From assembly GCA_000436755.1 (NCBI GenBank), contig FR887340.1:34727-56995 (forward strand): a DNA stretch of 22,269 nucleotides, in the 5' to 3' direction. The stretch comes from Clostridium sp. CAG:253 (GTDB lineage: Bacteria; Bacillota; Clostridia; Lachnospirales; Lachnospiraceae). Below, in pieces: positions 1 to 8,089 of the stretch. Position 1 is the first letter of the stretch. Every line of letters starts with the position of its first letter. The position numbers were made by a program, and so were the translations under genes. The notes beneath the pieces were generated by a model. It was not told the origin of the DNA and did not search any database. It saw only the letters and a program-made list of their open reading frames with translations.

Positions 1-1
1 G

Positions 2-1321
2 GAAAGTATAAAGAATAAATTTAAAAGAAAAAAACATGTTGAAGAAGTGGAAGAAGCTGTTGTAAATGAAGAAGAACAGGCCGAAGAAAAAACAGAAGAT
101 GAATCTCAAATGAGAGATGTTCGGTTAGAAGAACATACAGATGAAAGTACGGAAAGCAAAGATACAGACGATTCTGAAACAGAGGAGAAAAATTTACAGG
201 AAATTAAATCAGATGATATTTCAGATGATGCCAAAGAAAAGGAAGAGACAGTTTCTGAAAATTTAAAAAATGATGAAGAAGTTATTTATGAAACTTCAGA
301 AAAGGAAAAAGAGACTGCTTCAGAGATTTTAGAAAGTGAAGAAGCTGCACCTGGAATTCCGGAAGAAAATACGGAGGAAAACAAGCCTGAAAAATCCAAG
401 AAGAGAGGTTTCTTTGGAAAACTTATTGACGGTCTCACTAAAACAAGAGACAGTTTCGTTTCGGGACTGGAGAATGTTTTCAGCGGTTTTTCGGAGATAG
501 ACGATGACTTTTATGAGGAACTTGAGGAAGTTCTTATAATGGCTGATATAGGTGTTGCGACAACGGAAAAAATTATTGAAAATCTTCAGGAGAAAGTTAA
601 GGAGAACAAGATAAAGGAAGTTGCAGTGTGCAGACAGCTCCTTGTTGATTCAATAAAAGAGCAGATGCGTGTACATGATGATGCATATGACTTTGAGAAT
701 AAAAAATCGGTTGTTATGCTTATCGGTGTAAACGGTGTCGGAAAGACAACATCTGTCGGAAAACTTGCATCACAGTTTAAGTCTGACGGAAAGAAAGTTA
801 TTCTTGCGGCAGCAGATACATTCAGAGCGGCAGCGATAGAGCAGCTGACGGAGTGGTCTAACAGAGCAGGTGTTGAGCTTATTGCAGGACAGGAAGGCGG
901 AGACCCGGCAGCGGTTGTATATGATGCAGTAAATGCGGCAAAGGCAAGAAATGCTGATATATTGGTATGTGATACGGCAGGAAGACTTCATAATAAAAAG
1001 AATCTTATGGAGGAATTAAAAAAGATAAACAGGATTGTGGAAAGAGAATATCCAGACGCATGCAGGGAAACATTTGTTGTGCTTGACGGCACAACAGGGC
1101 AGAATGCACTTGCACAGGCAAGACAGTTTAGTGAGGTTGCTGATATTACCGGTATAATACTTACAAAGCTTGACGGAACTGCCAAGGGAGGAATCGCAAT
1201 AGCAATCCAGTCTGAAATGAATATTCCGGTCAAATATATAGGTATCGGAGAGCACATAGAGGATTTACAGAAATTTGATGCAGATGCGTTTGTAGATGCA
1301 TTATTTGAGACAAAGGGATAA
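2..1321 (+). CDS. ftsY: FtsY, signal recognition particle receptor GTPase (5' end cut by window)
   Basis: FtsY is the membrane-associated SRP receptor that takes ribosome-SRP complexes to the Sec translocon. The C-terminal NG domain is complete: P-loop GVNGVGKTT at 725-751, DTFRAAA at 815-835, DTAGR at 971-985 and TKLDGTAKGG at 1163-1192, ending in a typical GIGEHIEDLQ-FD segment. Before it lies a very acidic low-complexity region (about 47-400), then the lipid-facing start of the N domain, GFFGKLIDGLTKTRDSF. The frame is open to the left edge and begins with a basic stretch (KNKFKRKK), so a GTG at 47 is unlikely to be the true start. Base 1 is a G and could be the last base of an ATG just outside the window. 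This is inference. Identity is certain; only the start is open. Confidence 0.95.
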   Translation, partial: ESIKNKFKRKKHVEEVEEAVVNEEEQAEEKTEDESQMRDVRLEEHTDESTESKDTDDSETEEKNLQEIKSDDISDDAKEKEETVSENLKNDEEVIYETSEKEKETASEILESEEAAPGIPEENTEENKPEKSKKRGFFGKLIDGLTKTRDSFVSGLENVFSGFSEIDDDFYEELEEVLIMADIGVATTEKIIENLQEKVKENKIKEVAVCRQLLVDSIKEQMRVHDDAYDFENKKSVVMLIGVNGVGKTTSVGKLASQFKSDGKKVILAAADTFRAAAIEQLTEWSNRAGVELIAGQEGGDPAAVVYDAVNAAKARNADILVCDTAGRLHNKKNLMEELKKINRIVEREYPDACRETFVVLDGTTGQNALAQARQFSEVADITGIILTKLDGTAKGGIAIAIQSEMNIPVKYIGIGEHIEDLQKFDADAFVDALFETKG

Positions 1322-1357
1322 ATAAATTAAGAAAAACAGAAGGGAGCAAATAATGAT

Positions 1358-2578
1358 ATGTTGACATTAGATAAATTTGAAGAGGCATCAGAAAAGGTGA
1401 AAGAGGTTGTACTTCCTACAAACCTTATTTATAGTGAATATTTTTCAGAACAGACAGGAAATAAAGTTTATTTTAAGCCTGAAAATATGCAGTATACAGG
1501 AGCGTATAAGGTAAGAGGTGCATACTACAAAATCAGCACTCTTTCAGAGGAAGAAAGAGAGAAGGGACTTGTAACAGCATCAGCAGGAAATCACGCACAG
1601 GGCGTTGCTTATGCAGCAAAACTTTACGGTGTTCCTGCAACCGTGGTAATGCCTACTACTACTCCACTTATTAAAGTAAATAGAACAAAAGGATATGGGG
1701 CTAAAGTCGTGCTTCATGGCTCTGTCTATGATGAAGCCTGCCAGTATGCGCTTGAACTTGCAAAAAAAGAGGGGGCAACATTTGTACATCCTTTCAATGA
1801 CGAGGTTGTAGCTACAGGACAGGGTACAATTGCAATGGAGATTTTTAAAGAACTTCCTACAGTTGACATAATTCTTGTGCCAATCGGAGGTGGCGGACTT
1901 GCAGCAGGAGTTTCAACTCTTGCAAAACTTTTAAATCCGAACATAAAAGTTATAGGTGTTGAGCCGGCAGGTGCAAGCTGTATGAAAGCATCATTGGATG
2001 CAGGAAAGGTTGTTACACTTCCAAATGTTGATACTATTGCAGATGGTACAGCGGTTAAGACACCGGGTGATATTGTATTTCCATATATCCAGAAAAATAT
2101 TGATGAGATAATTGCCGTAGATGACCATGAACTTATTGTAAATTTCCTTGACATGATGGAAAATCATAAGATGCTTGTTGAAAATTCAGGTCTGCTTACA
2201 GTTGCGGCGTTAAAACATCTTGACTGCAAGGGTAAAAAGATTGTCTCAATCTTAAGCGGCGGAAACATGGATGTTATAACACTTTCTTCGGTTGTACAGC
2301 ACGGACTTATTGAAAGAGGAAGAGTATTTACAGTATCAGTTCAGCTTCCTGACAGACCGGGAGAACTTGTGAATGTCGCAAATGTGATTGCTAAGCTTAA
2401 AGGAAATGTAATAAGACTTGAGCATAACCAGTTTGTAAGCATAAACAGAAATTCAGCTGTTGAACTTAGAATTACTCTTGAGGCATTTGGACATGAGCAT
2501 AAGAAAGAAATTATAGATGCACTTAGAAAGCACGGATATGACCCGAAAGAGGAAAGTCCGACAGGATTATATGAGTAA
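1358..2578 (+). CDS. ilvA: Threonine ammonia-lyase (threonine deaminase) with C-terminal ACT domain
   Basis: This PLP enzyme converts threonine to 2-oxobutanoate and ammonia, the first committed step to isoleucine. The product is 406 residues, matching the medium-length family with one ACT domain. Visible features are the PLP-lysine motif TGAYKVRGA (Lys51), the SAGNHAQGVA segment near 75, the phosphate-binding GGGGL at 176-180, and an ACT domain from about residue 326 (VSVQLPDRPGELVNVANVI) that would bind an amino-acid effector. An AGGGAG ribosome binding site at 1341-1346 precedes the ATG by 11 bases. It starts 36 bases after ftsY. A catabolic role (TdcB-like) cannot be excluded, because single-ACT enzymes occur in both settings. 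The his operon follows after 111 bases. Confidence 0.93.
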   Translation: MLTLDKFEEASEKVKEVVLPTNLIYSEYFSEQTGNKVYFKPENMQYTGAYKVRGAYYKISTLSEEEREKGLVTASAGNHAQGVAYAAKLYGVPATVVMPTTTPLIKVNRTKGYGAKVVLHGSVYDEACQYALELAKKEGATFVHPFNDEVVATGQGTIAMEIFKELPTVDIILVPIGGGGLAAGVSTLAKLLNPNIKVIGVEPAGASCMKASLDAGKVVTLPNVDTIADGTAVKTPGDIVFPYIQKNIDEIIAVDDHELIVNFLDMMENHKMLVENSGLLTVAALKHLDCKGKKIVSILSGGNMDVITLSSVVQHGLIERGRVFTVSVQLPDRPGELVNVANVIAKLKGNVIRLEHNQFVSINRNSAVELRITLEAFGHEHKKEIIDALRKHGYDPKEESPTGLYE

Positions 2579-2579
2579 A

Positions 2580-2602
2580 AATTTAATGCATTGCATTAAA
2601 TT
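2580..2602. repeat. Perfect 11-bp inverted repeat just after ilvA
   Basis: AATTTAATGCA, one T, then TGCATTAAATT forms a perfect palindrome starting two bases after the ilvA stop. As RNA it could fold into a 10-bp hairpin with an ATT loop. It is followed by GAAAAAAT and not by a T run, so it does not look like a plus-strand terminator. An operator is possible; no protein is known to me for this site. Confidence 0.6.
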
Positions 2603-2615
2603 GAAAAAATGTTTG

Positions 2616-2664
2616 TCTCAAACGCTTTGAAAAGGTGTGATGACAATTTTTTAGCTGTTTGAGA
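2616..2664 (+). promoter_or_regulatory. Stem-loop in the leader upstream of hisZ
   Basis: TCTCAAAC GCT (2616-2626) can pair with AGC T GTTTGAGA (2653-2664): 8 bp, a one-base bulge, then 3 bp, closing a loop of 26 bases. It ends 14 bases before the hisZ ribosome binding site. It lacks the size and the conserved sequences of a T-box leader. A weak promoter-like pair (TTGTCT, 17 bases, TGTGAT; 2613-2641) overlaps it, so it may be DNA-level rather than RNA-level structure. Confidence 0.35.
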
Positions 2665-2689
2665 ATAAATTAAGAATCGGAGGTTTAGG

Positions 2690-3940
2690 ATGAGTCAGTT
2701 TAAAAATGGGACAGATTATATTGGAAGTGAATTGCTTCACACACCGGGTGGAGTAAGAGATACCTATGGTGTAGAATGTGAAAATAAGTTAGATGTGGCA
2801 GGAAAAGTTCATGATGTTATGAAATCATATGGATTTGATGATATACAGACGCCTACATTTGAATATTTTGACATATTCAGTAAAGAGAGAGGAACTGCCT
2901 CTTCAAAAGAAATGTTTAAATTTTTCGACAGAGGAAATAATACGCTTGTATTAAGACCGGATATGACACCTCCGATTGCAAGATGTGTGGCTAAATATTA
3001 TAGGGAAGAGCAGATGCAGATTCGTCTTTGCTATACTGCAAATACATTTGTAAATACAGACCCGTATAAAGGAAAACTTCAGGAAGTTACCCAAGTAGGT
3101 GCAGAGCTTTTTGGAGATGCAAGTTCAGATGCCGATGCAGAGATGATAGCTCTTACAGTTGAAAGTCTTTTGAGCAGCGGACTTAAGAGATTCCAGCTTG
3201 AGATAGGACATGCAGATTTGTTCAGGGGAATTGTCGAGGAAGCAGGATTTACACCTGAGGAGACAGAGAAACTTCATGAGTTGATTGAAAGTAAAAACTT
3301 CTTTGGAGTTGAGGATCTTCTTGATAACCTGACTGTGTCAGAGGGTCTTAAAGAGGTGATATTAAAGCTTCCTGACCTTTTAGAGGATTTTGATAAAGCG
3401 GCTGAATTTGTAAAAGAACGTTGCAAAAACGAGAGAGTTTTGAAAGCTCTTGACAGACTTGCTAAACTTAATAATATATTAAAAATATATGGTTTTACCG
3501 ACTACGTTACAATAGATCTCAGTATGCTCAGCCATTACAGTTACTATACAGGTGTTATATTCAGGGCATATACATATGGAACAGGTGAGGCTGTTGCAAC
3601 GGGCGGACGTTATGACGGACTTGTCGGACAGTTTGGAAAGGATACACCTGCCATAGGTCTTGCGATTGTGCTTGACCAGCTTATGCTTGCGCTAACAAGA
3701 CAGGATATTACTGATGAAAAGTTTGTATCTGGCTGTATTCTTCTCTATCCTAAGGAATTGAGACGGGAAGCAATAAACAAAACAGCAGCACTTAGAAAAT
3801 CGGGTGAAAATGTACAGCTTGTACGCAAATCTTCACAGAAAGATATTGAAATGTACAAGGAGTATGCGAAGAGAATGAATAAAGAAAAGCTGTTATACTT
3901 AAAAGACAAGTCAGTTGTTGAAGAGATAACATTTAAATAG
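2690..3940 (+). CDS. hisZ: ATP phosphoribosyltransferase regulatory subunit HisZ
   Basis: HisZ is a catalytically inactive relative of histidyl-tRNA synthetase. It forms a hetero-octamer with short-form HisG and is required for its activity and feedback inhibition by histidine. The 416-residue product has the class II synthetase core: HTPGGVRDTYG near the N-terminus, the motif-2 region VLRPDMTPPIARCVAKYY near residue 90, and the GGRYDGLVGQFGKDTPAIGLA segment (here with a threonine) near residue 305. The adjacent short hisG makes HisZ rather than HisS the correct call. A CGGAGG ribosome binding site lies at 2678-2683. It is the first gene of the his operon, with a 9-base gap to hisG. Confidence 0.94.
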   Translation: MSQFKNGTDYIGSELLHTPGGVRDTYGVECENKLDVAGKVHDVMKSYGFDDIQTPTFEYFDIFSKERGTASSKEMFKFFDRGNNTLVLRPDMTPPIARCVAKYYREEQMQIRLCYTANTFVNTDPYKGKLQEVTQVGAELFGDASSDADAEMIALTVESLLSSGLKRFQLEIGHADLFRGIVEEAGFTPEETEKLHELIESKNFFGVEDLLDNLTVSEGLKEVILKLPDLLEDFDKAAEFVKERCKNERVLKALDRLAKLNNILKIYGFTDYVTIDLSMLSHYSYYTGVIFRAYTYGTGEAVATGGRYDGLVGQFGKDTPAIGLAIVLDQLMLALTRQDITDEKFVSGCILLYPKELRREAINKTAALRKSGENVQLVRKSSQKDIEMYKEYAKRMNKEKLLYLKDKSVVEEITFK

Positions 3941-3949
3941 GAGGAACAT

Positions 3950-4594
3950 ATGGAATATATAACATTTGCATTGGCAAAAGGAAGACTTGCGAAACATACA
4001 TTGAGTCTTTTGGAGAAAATTGGCATTACATGTGAGGAAATGAAAGACGAAAAAACAAGAAAACTCATATTTGTAAATGAGGAACTTGGATTTAAGTTTT
4101 TCCTTTCAAAAGCATCCGATGTTCCTACATATGTTGAACTTGGAGCCGCAGATATAGGGGTAGTCGGAAAAGATACAATACTCGAGGCTGGCAGAAAACT
4201 TTATGAAGTGTTAGACTTAAATTGTGGAAAGTGCCGTATGTGTGTTGCAGGACCGGCGAGTGCAAGAGAACAGTTAAACAACGGTTCACTTATCAGAGTT
4301 GCAAGTAAATATCCTGGGATTGCAAAAGATTATTTTTACAATAAAAAACACCAGACAGTTGAGATAATCAAACTTAACGGTTCGGTTGAACTTGCACCTA
4401 TAGTGGGACTTTCAGAAGTTATTGTTGATATAGTTGAGACAGGTTCTACTTTAAAAGAAAACGGTCTTGAGGTATTGGAGGAAATATGTCCTTTATCAGC
4501 AAGAGTAGTTGTAAACGAAGTGAGCATGAAGATGCAGCATGAGAGAATAACGAAACTTATTCGTGATTTGAAAAAAGTTATACCTGACGATTAG
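3950..4594 (+). CDS. hisG: ATP phosphoribosyltransferase catalytic subunit, short form
   Basis: HisG joins ATP and PRPP to make phosphoribosyl-ATP, the first and controlled step of histidine synthesis. The product is 214 residues, the short form without a C-terminal regulatory domain, which fits the HisZ partner encoded 9 bases upstream. It starts with the typical ITFALAKGRLAKHTLSLLE-like segment and has the PRPP-binding region GLSEVIVDIVETGSTLKENG around residues 153-172. An AGGAGG-like site sits directly after the hisZ stop. Nothing unusual was seen. Confidence 0.95.
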   Translation: MEYITFALAKGRLAKHTLSLLEKIGITCEEMKDEKTRKLIFVNEELGFKFFLSKASDVPTYVELGAADIGVVGKDTILEAGRKLYEVLDLNCGKCRMCVAGPASAREQLNNGSLIRVASKYPGIAKDYFYNKKHQTVEIIKLNGSVELAPIVGLSEVIVDIVETGSTLKENGLEVLEEICPLSARVVVNEVSMKMQHERITKLIRDLKKVIPDD

Positions 4595-4617
4595 AAAGCT
4601 AAATTAGGGAGGCAGCC

Positions 4618-5907
4618 ATGAGAATAGTTAAACTTACAGAGAAAGAACGCAATAACATATTGGAAAATCTCTTAAAGAGAAGTCCAAATCAGTACAGCAA
4701 ATTTGAAGATACGGTAAATGATATTATCGAAAATATAAAGGCAAACAAAGATAAGGCTTTATTTGAGTATACTGAAAAATTTGACGGAGTAAAGATTACT
4801 GAGGAGACTTTCAAAGTAACAGAGGAAGAGATTAAAGAGGCGTATACAAAAGTCGATGAGCGTCTTGTGGAGATAATCAGAAAAGCACTTGTAAACATAA
4901 GAGATTATCATCAGAAACAGGTTCGTTACAGTTGGTTTGACAGTAAGACAGACGGAACACTTCTCGGACAGAAGATTACACCTCTTGCAAGAGTTGGTGT
5001 GTATGTACCGGGAGGAAAAGCAGTATATCCTTCATCTGTACTTATGAATATTGTACCTGCAAAAGTTGCGGGAGTAGATAAGATTGTTATGACAACACCT
5101 CCTGGAAAAGACGGAAAAGTTTATCCTATAACACTTGTAGCTGCACATGAAGCAGGAGTGGATGAAATCTATAAAGTTGGCGGAGCACAGGCTATTGCGG
5201 CACTTGCTTTTGGAACAGAGAGCATCAAAAAGGTTGACAAGATAGTAGGTCCAGGAAATATATTTGTTGCACTTGCAAAGAAAGCTGTTTACGGTCATGT
5301 AAGTATTGATTCAATTGCAGGTCCGAGTGAAATACTTGTGCTTGCAGACGAGACTGCAAATCCGAGATATGTGGCAGCCGACCTTCTTTCACAGGCTGAG
5401 CATGACGAGATGGCATCTGCAATACTTGTTACAACAAGCGAGGAACTTGCAAAGAAAGTATCAGATGAAGTCGACGGTTTTGTAAAAGTTCTTTCAAGAA
5501 AAGAGATAATACAGAAATCGCTTGATTCATATGGATATATACTTGTTGCAAAAGATATGAAAGAAGCTATAGATACAGCAAATGAAATAGCTTCAGAACA
5601 TCTTGAGATTGTGACAAAGAATCCGTTTGATACAATGACAAGAATAAGAAATGCAGGAGCAATTTTCCTTGGCGAGTACAGCAGTGAGCCTCTCGGAGAT
5701 TATTTTGCGGGACCAAACCATGTGCTTCCTACAAACGGAACAGCTAAGTTTTTCTCACCGCTTTCAGTTGATGATTTTATAAAGAAATCAAGCATTATTT
5801 CATACTCTGAGGAGGCACTTGAGCTTATTCACACTGATATAGAGGACTTTGCAAAGGCTGAGAAACTTACAGCGCATGCAAATTCAATAGCGGTAAGATT
5901 TGAATAA
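4618..5907 (+). CDS. hisD: Histidinol dehydrogenase
   Basis: HisD is the zinc- and NAD-dependent enzyme that oxidises L-histidinol in two steps to L-histidine, the last reactions of the pathway. The 429-residue length is normal. Landmarks are RVGVYVPGGKAVYPSSVLMN near residue 125, the GPGNIFVALAKK segment near 210, IDSIAGPSEILVLAD near 230, the zinc-ligand region LLSQAEHDEMASA near 260, SEHLEI near 325, and the C-terminal GPNHVLPT segment. A GGGAGGCAGCC ribosome binding site precedes the ATG. It follows hisG after 23 bases. Confidence 0.96.
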   Translation: MRIVKLTEKERNNILENLLKRSPNQYSKFEDTVNDIIENIKANKDKALFEYTEKFDGVKITEETFKVTEEEIKEAYTKVDERLVEIIRKALVNIRDYHQKQVRYSWFDSKTDGTLLGQKITPLARVGVYVPGGKAVYPSSVLMNIVPAKVAGVDKIVMTTPPGKDGKVYPITLVAAHEAGVDEIYKVGGAQAIAALAFGTESIKKVDKIVGPGNIFVALAKKAVYGHVSIDSIAGPSEILVLADETANPRYVAADLLSQAEHDEMASAILVTTSEELAKKVSDEVDGFVKVLSRKEIIQKSLDSYGYILVAKDMKEAIDTANEIASEHLEIVTKNPFDTMTRIRNAGAIFLGEYSSEPLGDYFAGPNHVLPTNGTAKFFSPLSVDDFIKKSSIISYSEEALELIHTDIEDFAKAEKLTAHANSIAVRFE

Positions 5908-5934
5908 GTTTTTGTGAAAGGTTTGGGTTTGATT

Positions 5935-6543
5935 ATGAGTGATAATATAAATAAAAGAACTGCCGAGGTTTCAAGAGTGACCGGAGAGACTGACATTTTG
6001 GTAAAGATAAATCTTGACGGCAGCGGTCAGGCAGATATTGACACAGGAATAGGTTTTTTTGACCATATGTTGAACAGTTTTGCAAGACACGGACTTTTTG
6101 ACCTTACCGTAAAGGTTAAGGGAGATTTGGAAGTTGACTGTCATCATTCTATTGAAGATACGGGAATTGTATTAGGACAGGCAATAAAAGAGGCTGTAGG
6201 TGATAAAAAGGGCATTAAGAGATTCGGTGAATGCATACTTCCGATGGATGAGACCCTTATGCTGTGTGCACTTGACCTTTCGGGAAGACCTTATCTTGTT
6301 GAAAATATGGAATTTAGTGTGCCAAATGTAGGAGAATTTGATACTGAGATGGTACATGAGTTTTTCTATGCTGTAAGCTATTCGGCAGGGATGAATCTTC
6401 ATTTAAAAATGCTTGATGGTTCAAATAACCATCACATTATAGAGGCTGCATTTAAGTCATTTGCAAAAGCACTTGACAAGGCCGTAATGTATGATGAGAG
6501 AATAAGCGATGTATTGTCCACAAAGGGCAGTTTAGGAGAATAA
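5935..6543 (+). CDS. hisB: Imidazoleglycerol-phosphate dehydratase
   Basis: HisB dehydrates imidazole-glycerol phosphate to imidazole-acetol phosphate, using manganese. This is the monofunctional enzyme: there is no histidinol-phosphatase domain. Metal and catalytic motifs are [29 protein letters not shown] and [18 protein letters not shown], plus HEFFYAVS. The reading frame is open back to a GTG at 5914, but the ATG at 5935 is preferred. It gives [16 protein letters not shown], close to the usual family N-terminus, and has AAAGGT at 5917-5922 upstream. The start is moderately sure; the identity is firm. Confidence 0.93.
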   Translation: MSDNINKRTAEVSRVTGETDILVKINLDGSGQADIDTGIGFFDHMLNSFARHGLFDLTVKVKGDLEVDCHHSIEDTGIVLGQAIKEAVGDKKGIKRFGECILPMDETLMLCALDLSGRPYLVENMEFSVPNVGEFDTEMVHEFFYAVSYSAGMNLHLKMLDGSNNHHIIEAAFKSFAKALDKAVMYDERISDVLSTKGSLGE

Positions 6544-6554
6544 ACGGAGGATAT

Positions 6555-7826
6555 ATGAAAAAGAAAAAAATAATTCCATTTATAAATGCAGAAAATGAAT
6601 ATCCGGAAAATATTATAAAACTTGCAGATGAGTACGCATGCAAGGGTGCAGATGAGCTGTTTATTTATAACTATACCGGTGATGAAGCTTCGAGGGAAGA
6701 ATTTTTAAGTACGGCAAGAGCAATTGAAAAACAGATAGATATTCCGTTTATGATAGGAATGTATATTGAAAGATTTGAGGATGCCAAGAAAGCTATTTAT
6801 ACCGGAGCATATAAGCTTGTAATCAGAAATGCACTTTTGCCTGAACAGGAAGTTATTGATGAGATTACTTCTAGATTTGATAAAGACAAGCTTATGCTTG
6901 AAGTTGATATGAAAGCTGCATTTATGGATGCCAAAGCACTTGATAAATATTATGATATGGGTGTAGGCAGTGCAATGCTTAAGCACATTGACTGCACGAA
7001 GAGTTTTACTGATGCCATAAATAATACAAAAATGGATATTATGATAAGAGACGGACTTATAAGAAATGACCTTGCAGAGCTTTTATCATTTGAAAAGACA
7101 GATGCCGTATCAACAAATTATTTTGAGGATACCAAGGACAGGGATATTTATAAAGCAAAAAGGTCATTAAAAAATAAAGGCATAAATGTAGAAGTATTTG
7201 AAAGTCTTATAGATTTTTCTGACTTTAAACTTATGGATAACGGCCTTATACCTGTAGTAGTTCAGGATTACCGTACAAATGAAGTTTTGATGGTTGCTTA
7301 CATGAATGAGGAGTCATATGCAAAGACTATAGAGTGCGGAAAGATGACTTATTACAGCAGAAGCAGACAGGAATTGTGGCTCAAAGGTGATACGTCAGGT
7401 CACTATCAGTATGTAAAGAAACTTATGCTTGATTGTGACAATGATACAATTCTTGCAAAGGTTCGTCAGGTTGGTGCCGCATGTCATACTGGAAGCAGAA
7501 GCTGTTTCTTTAAGGAACTTGCAAAAAAGGAATATATTGAAACAAATCCATTGACAGTATTGCTTGAAGACTATAAAATTATCATGGATAGAAAAGAAAA
7601 TCCAAGAGAAGGCTCATATACGAATTATCTTTTTGATAAGGGAATAGATAAAATCTTGAAAAAATGCGGTGAAGAGGCAACAGAGATTGTCATTGCTGCC
7701 AAAAATCCTGATTCAGAAGAACTTAAATATGAGATTGCAGATTTTCTTTATCATATGATGGTTCTCATGGCCGAATGTGATATTGACTGGAGTGATATAA
7801 CAAAGGAACTTGTCAACCGTAGATAG
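6555..7826 (+). CDS. hisIE: HisIE bifunctional enzyme with N-terminal degenerate HisF-like domain
   Basis: HisE hydrolyses phosphoribosyl-ATP to phosphoribosyl-AMP, and HisI opens its purine ring: steps two and three of histidine synthesis. The HisI domain (about 222-325) has the metal-binding D293-C294-D295-N-D297 and Cys310/Cys317 in [11 protein letters not shown]. The HisE domain (about 335-423) has the [15 protein letters not shown] motif and [13 protein letters not shown]. The first 215 residues are extra to a normal HisIE of about 200 residues. They align by eye with HisF along its length: [51 protein letters not shown], and NKGINVEVF at the end. The first catalytic Asp is Asn11 and the glycine-rich phosphate loop is lost. 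A second aspartate is kept at D118. The domain is therefore probably not catalytic. GGAGG lies 8 bases before the ATG. Confidence 0.92.
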   Translation: MKKKKIIPFINAENEYPENIIKLADEYACKGADELFIYNYTGDEASREEFLSTARAIEKQIDIPFMIGMYIERFEDAKKAIYTGAYKLVIRNALLPEQEVIDEITSRFDKDKLMLEVDMKAAFMDAKALDKYYDMGVGSAMLKHIDCTKSFTDAINNTKMDIMIRDGLIRNDLAELLSFEKTDAVSTNYFEDTKDRDIYKAKRSLKNKGINVEVFESLIDFSDFKLMDNGLIPVVVQDYRTNEVLMVAYMNEESYAKTIECGKMTYYSRSRQELWLKGDTSGHYQYVKKLMLDCDNDTILAKVRQVGAACHTGSRSCFFKELAKKEYIETNPLTVLLEDYKIIMDRKENPREGSYTNYLFDKGIDKILKKCGEEATEIVIAAKNPDSEELKYEIADFLYHMMVLMAECDIDWSDITKELVNRR

Positions 7827-7834
7827 AAAGGTAT

Positions 7835-7839
7835 GGTGA
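7835..7839 (+). promoter_or_regulatory. GGTGA-type ribosome binding site
   Basis: GGTGA four bases before the ATG at 7844 matches the distal part of a full AGGAGGTGA site, with AAAGG at 7827-7831 further up. The same arrangement recurs before the pseudouridine synthase at 18189. An ATG at 7833 opens only a four-residue frame (MVKI) whose stop overlaps the real start. Confidence 0.5.
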
Positions 7840-7843
7840 AAAT

Positions 7844-8026
7844 ATGACAGGAGTATTACTGTTAAAAGGTCTTGCAGACCTTACATTTGGAGGAGCATTT
7901 TTATGGTATCTCGTTAAGTTTCTTGTTAGTATAGGACTTGCATTTGTCGCTATATTATGTGGAATAAAGTGGCGCAAATCAAAAAATGAGAAGACAGACA
8001 GCATGGGTATTGCTAGGAAAAAATAA
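7844..8026 (+). CDS. Small membrane protein of unknown function
   Basis: The 60-residue product has one or two hydrophobic stretches (about 3-22 and 23-41, ending AFVAILCGIKW) and then a basic, polar tail (RKSKNEKTDSMGIARKK). This suggests a single membrane anchor or a hairpin with a cytoplasmic tail. I do not recognise the family. It starts 17 bases after hisIE and reads in the same direction, so it is probably co-transcribed with the his operon, though no function in histidine synthesis is implied. The ribosome binding signal (AAAGG, then GGTGA) supports translation. Small proteins of this kind are common in Lachnospiraceae, but that is general knowledge and not a match I can show. Confidence 0.7.
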   Translation: MTGVLLLKGLADLTFGGAFLWYLVKFLVSIGLAFVAILCGIKWRKSKNEKTDSMGIARKK

Positions 8027-8044
8027 AACGTGGCAATTGCATAG

Positions 8045-8060
8045 CGGTGGATTGGCACCG
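8045..8060 (+). repeat. Small GC-rich hairpin upstream of the CYTH gene
   Basis: CGGTG, a six-base loop, then CACCG in the 63-base gap between the small membrane protein and the CYTH gene. No T run follows directly, so this is not a convincing terminator. The GGTGG...ACCG sequence superficially resembles a T-box antiterminator core, but the region is far too short for one. Confidence 0.3.
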
Positions 8061-8089
8061 GAGTCTTAAAAAGTTTTAAAGGCAGAAAA

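Noticed and set aside
47..49. GTG at 47 as the ftsY start
   Set aside because: The frame stays open upstream to the window edge with a plausible FtsY N-terminus, and no ribosome binding site is well placed for this GTG.
5914..5916. GTG at 5914 as the hisB start
   Set aside because: It lies only 6 bases after the hisD stop with no ribosome binding site; the ATG at 5935 gives the usual family N-terminus.
8045..8064. T-box-like GGTGG...ACCG upstream of the CYTH gene
   Set aside because: The gap is only 63 bases and lacks the specifier loop and terminator of a T-box; the downstream gene is not an amino-acid gene.
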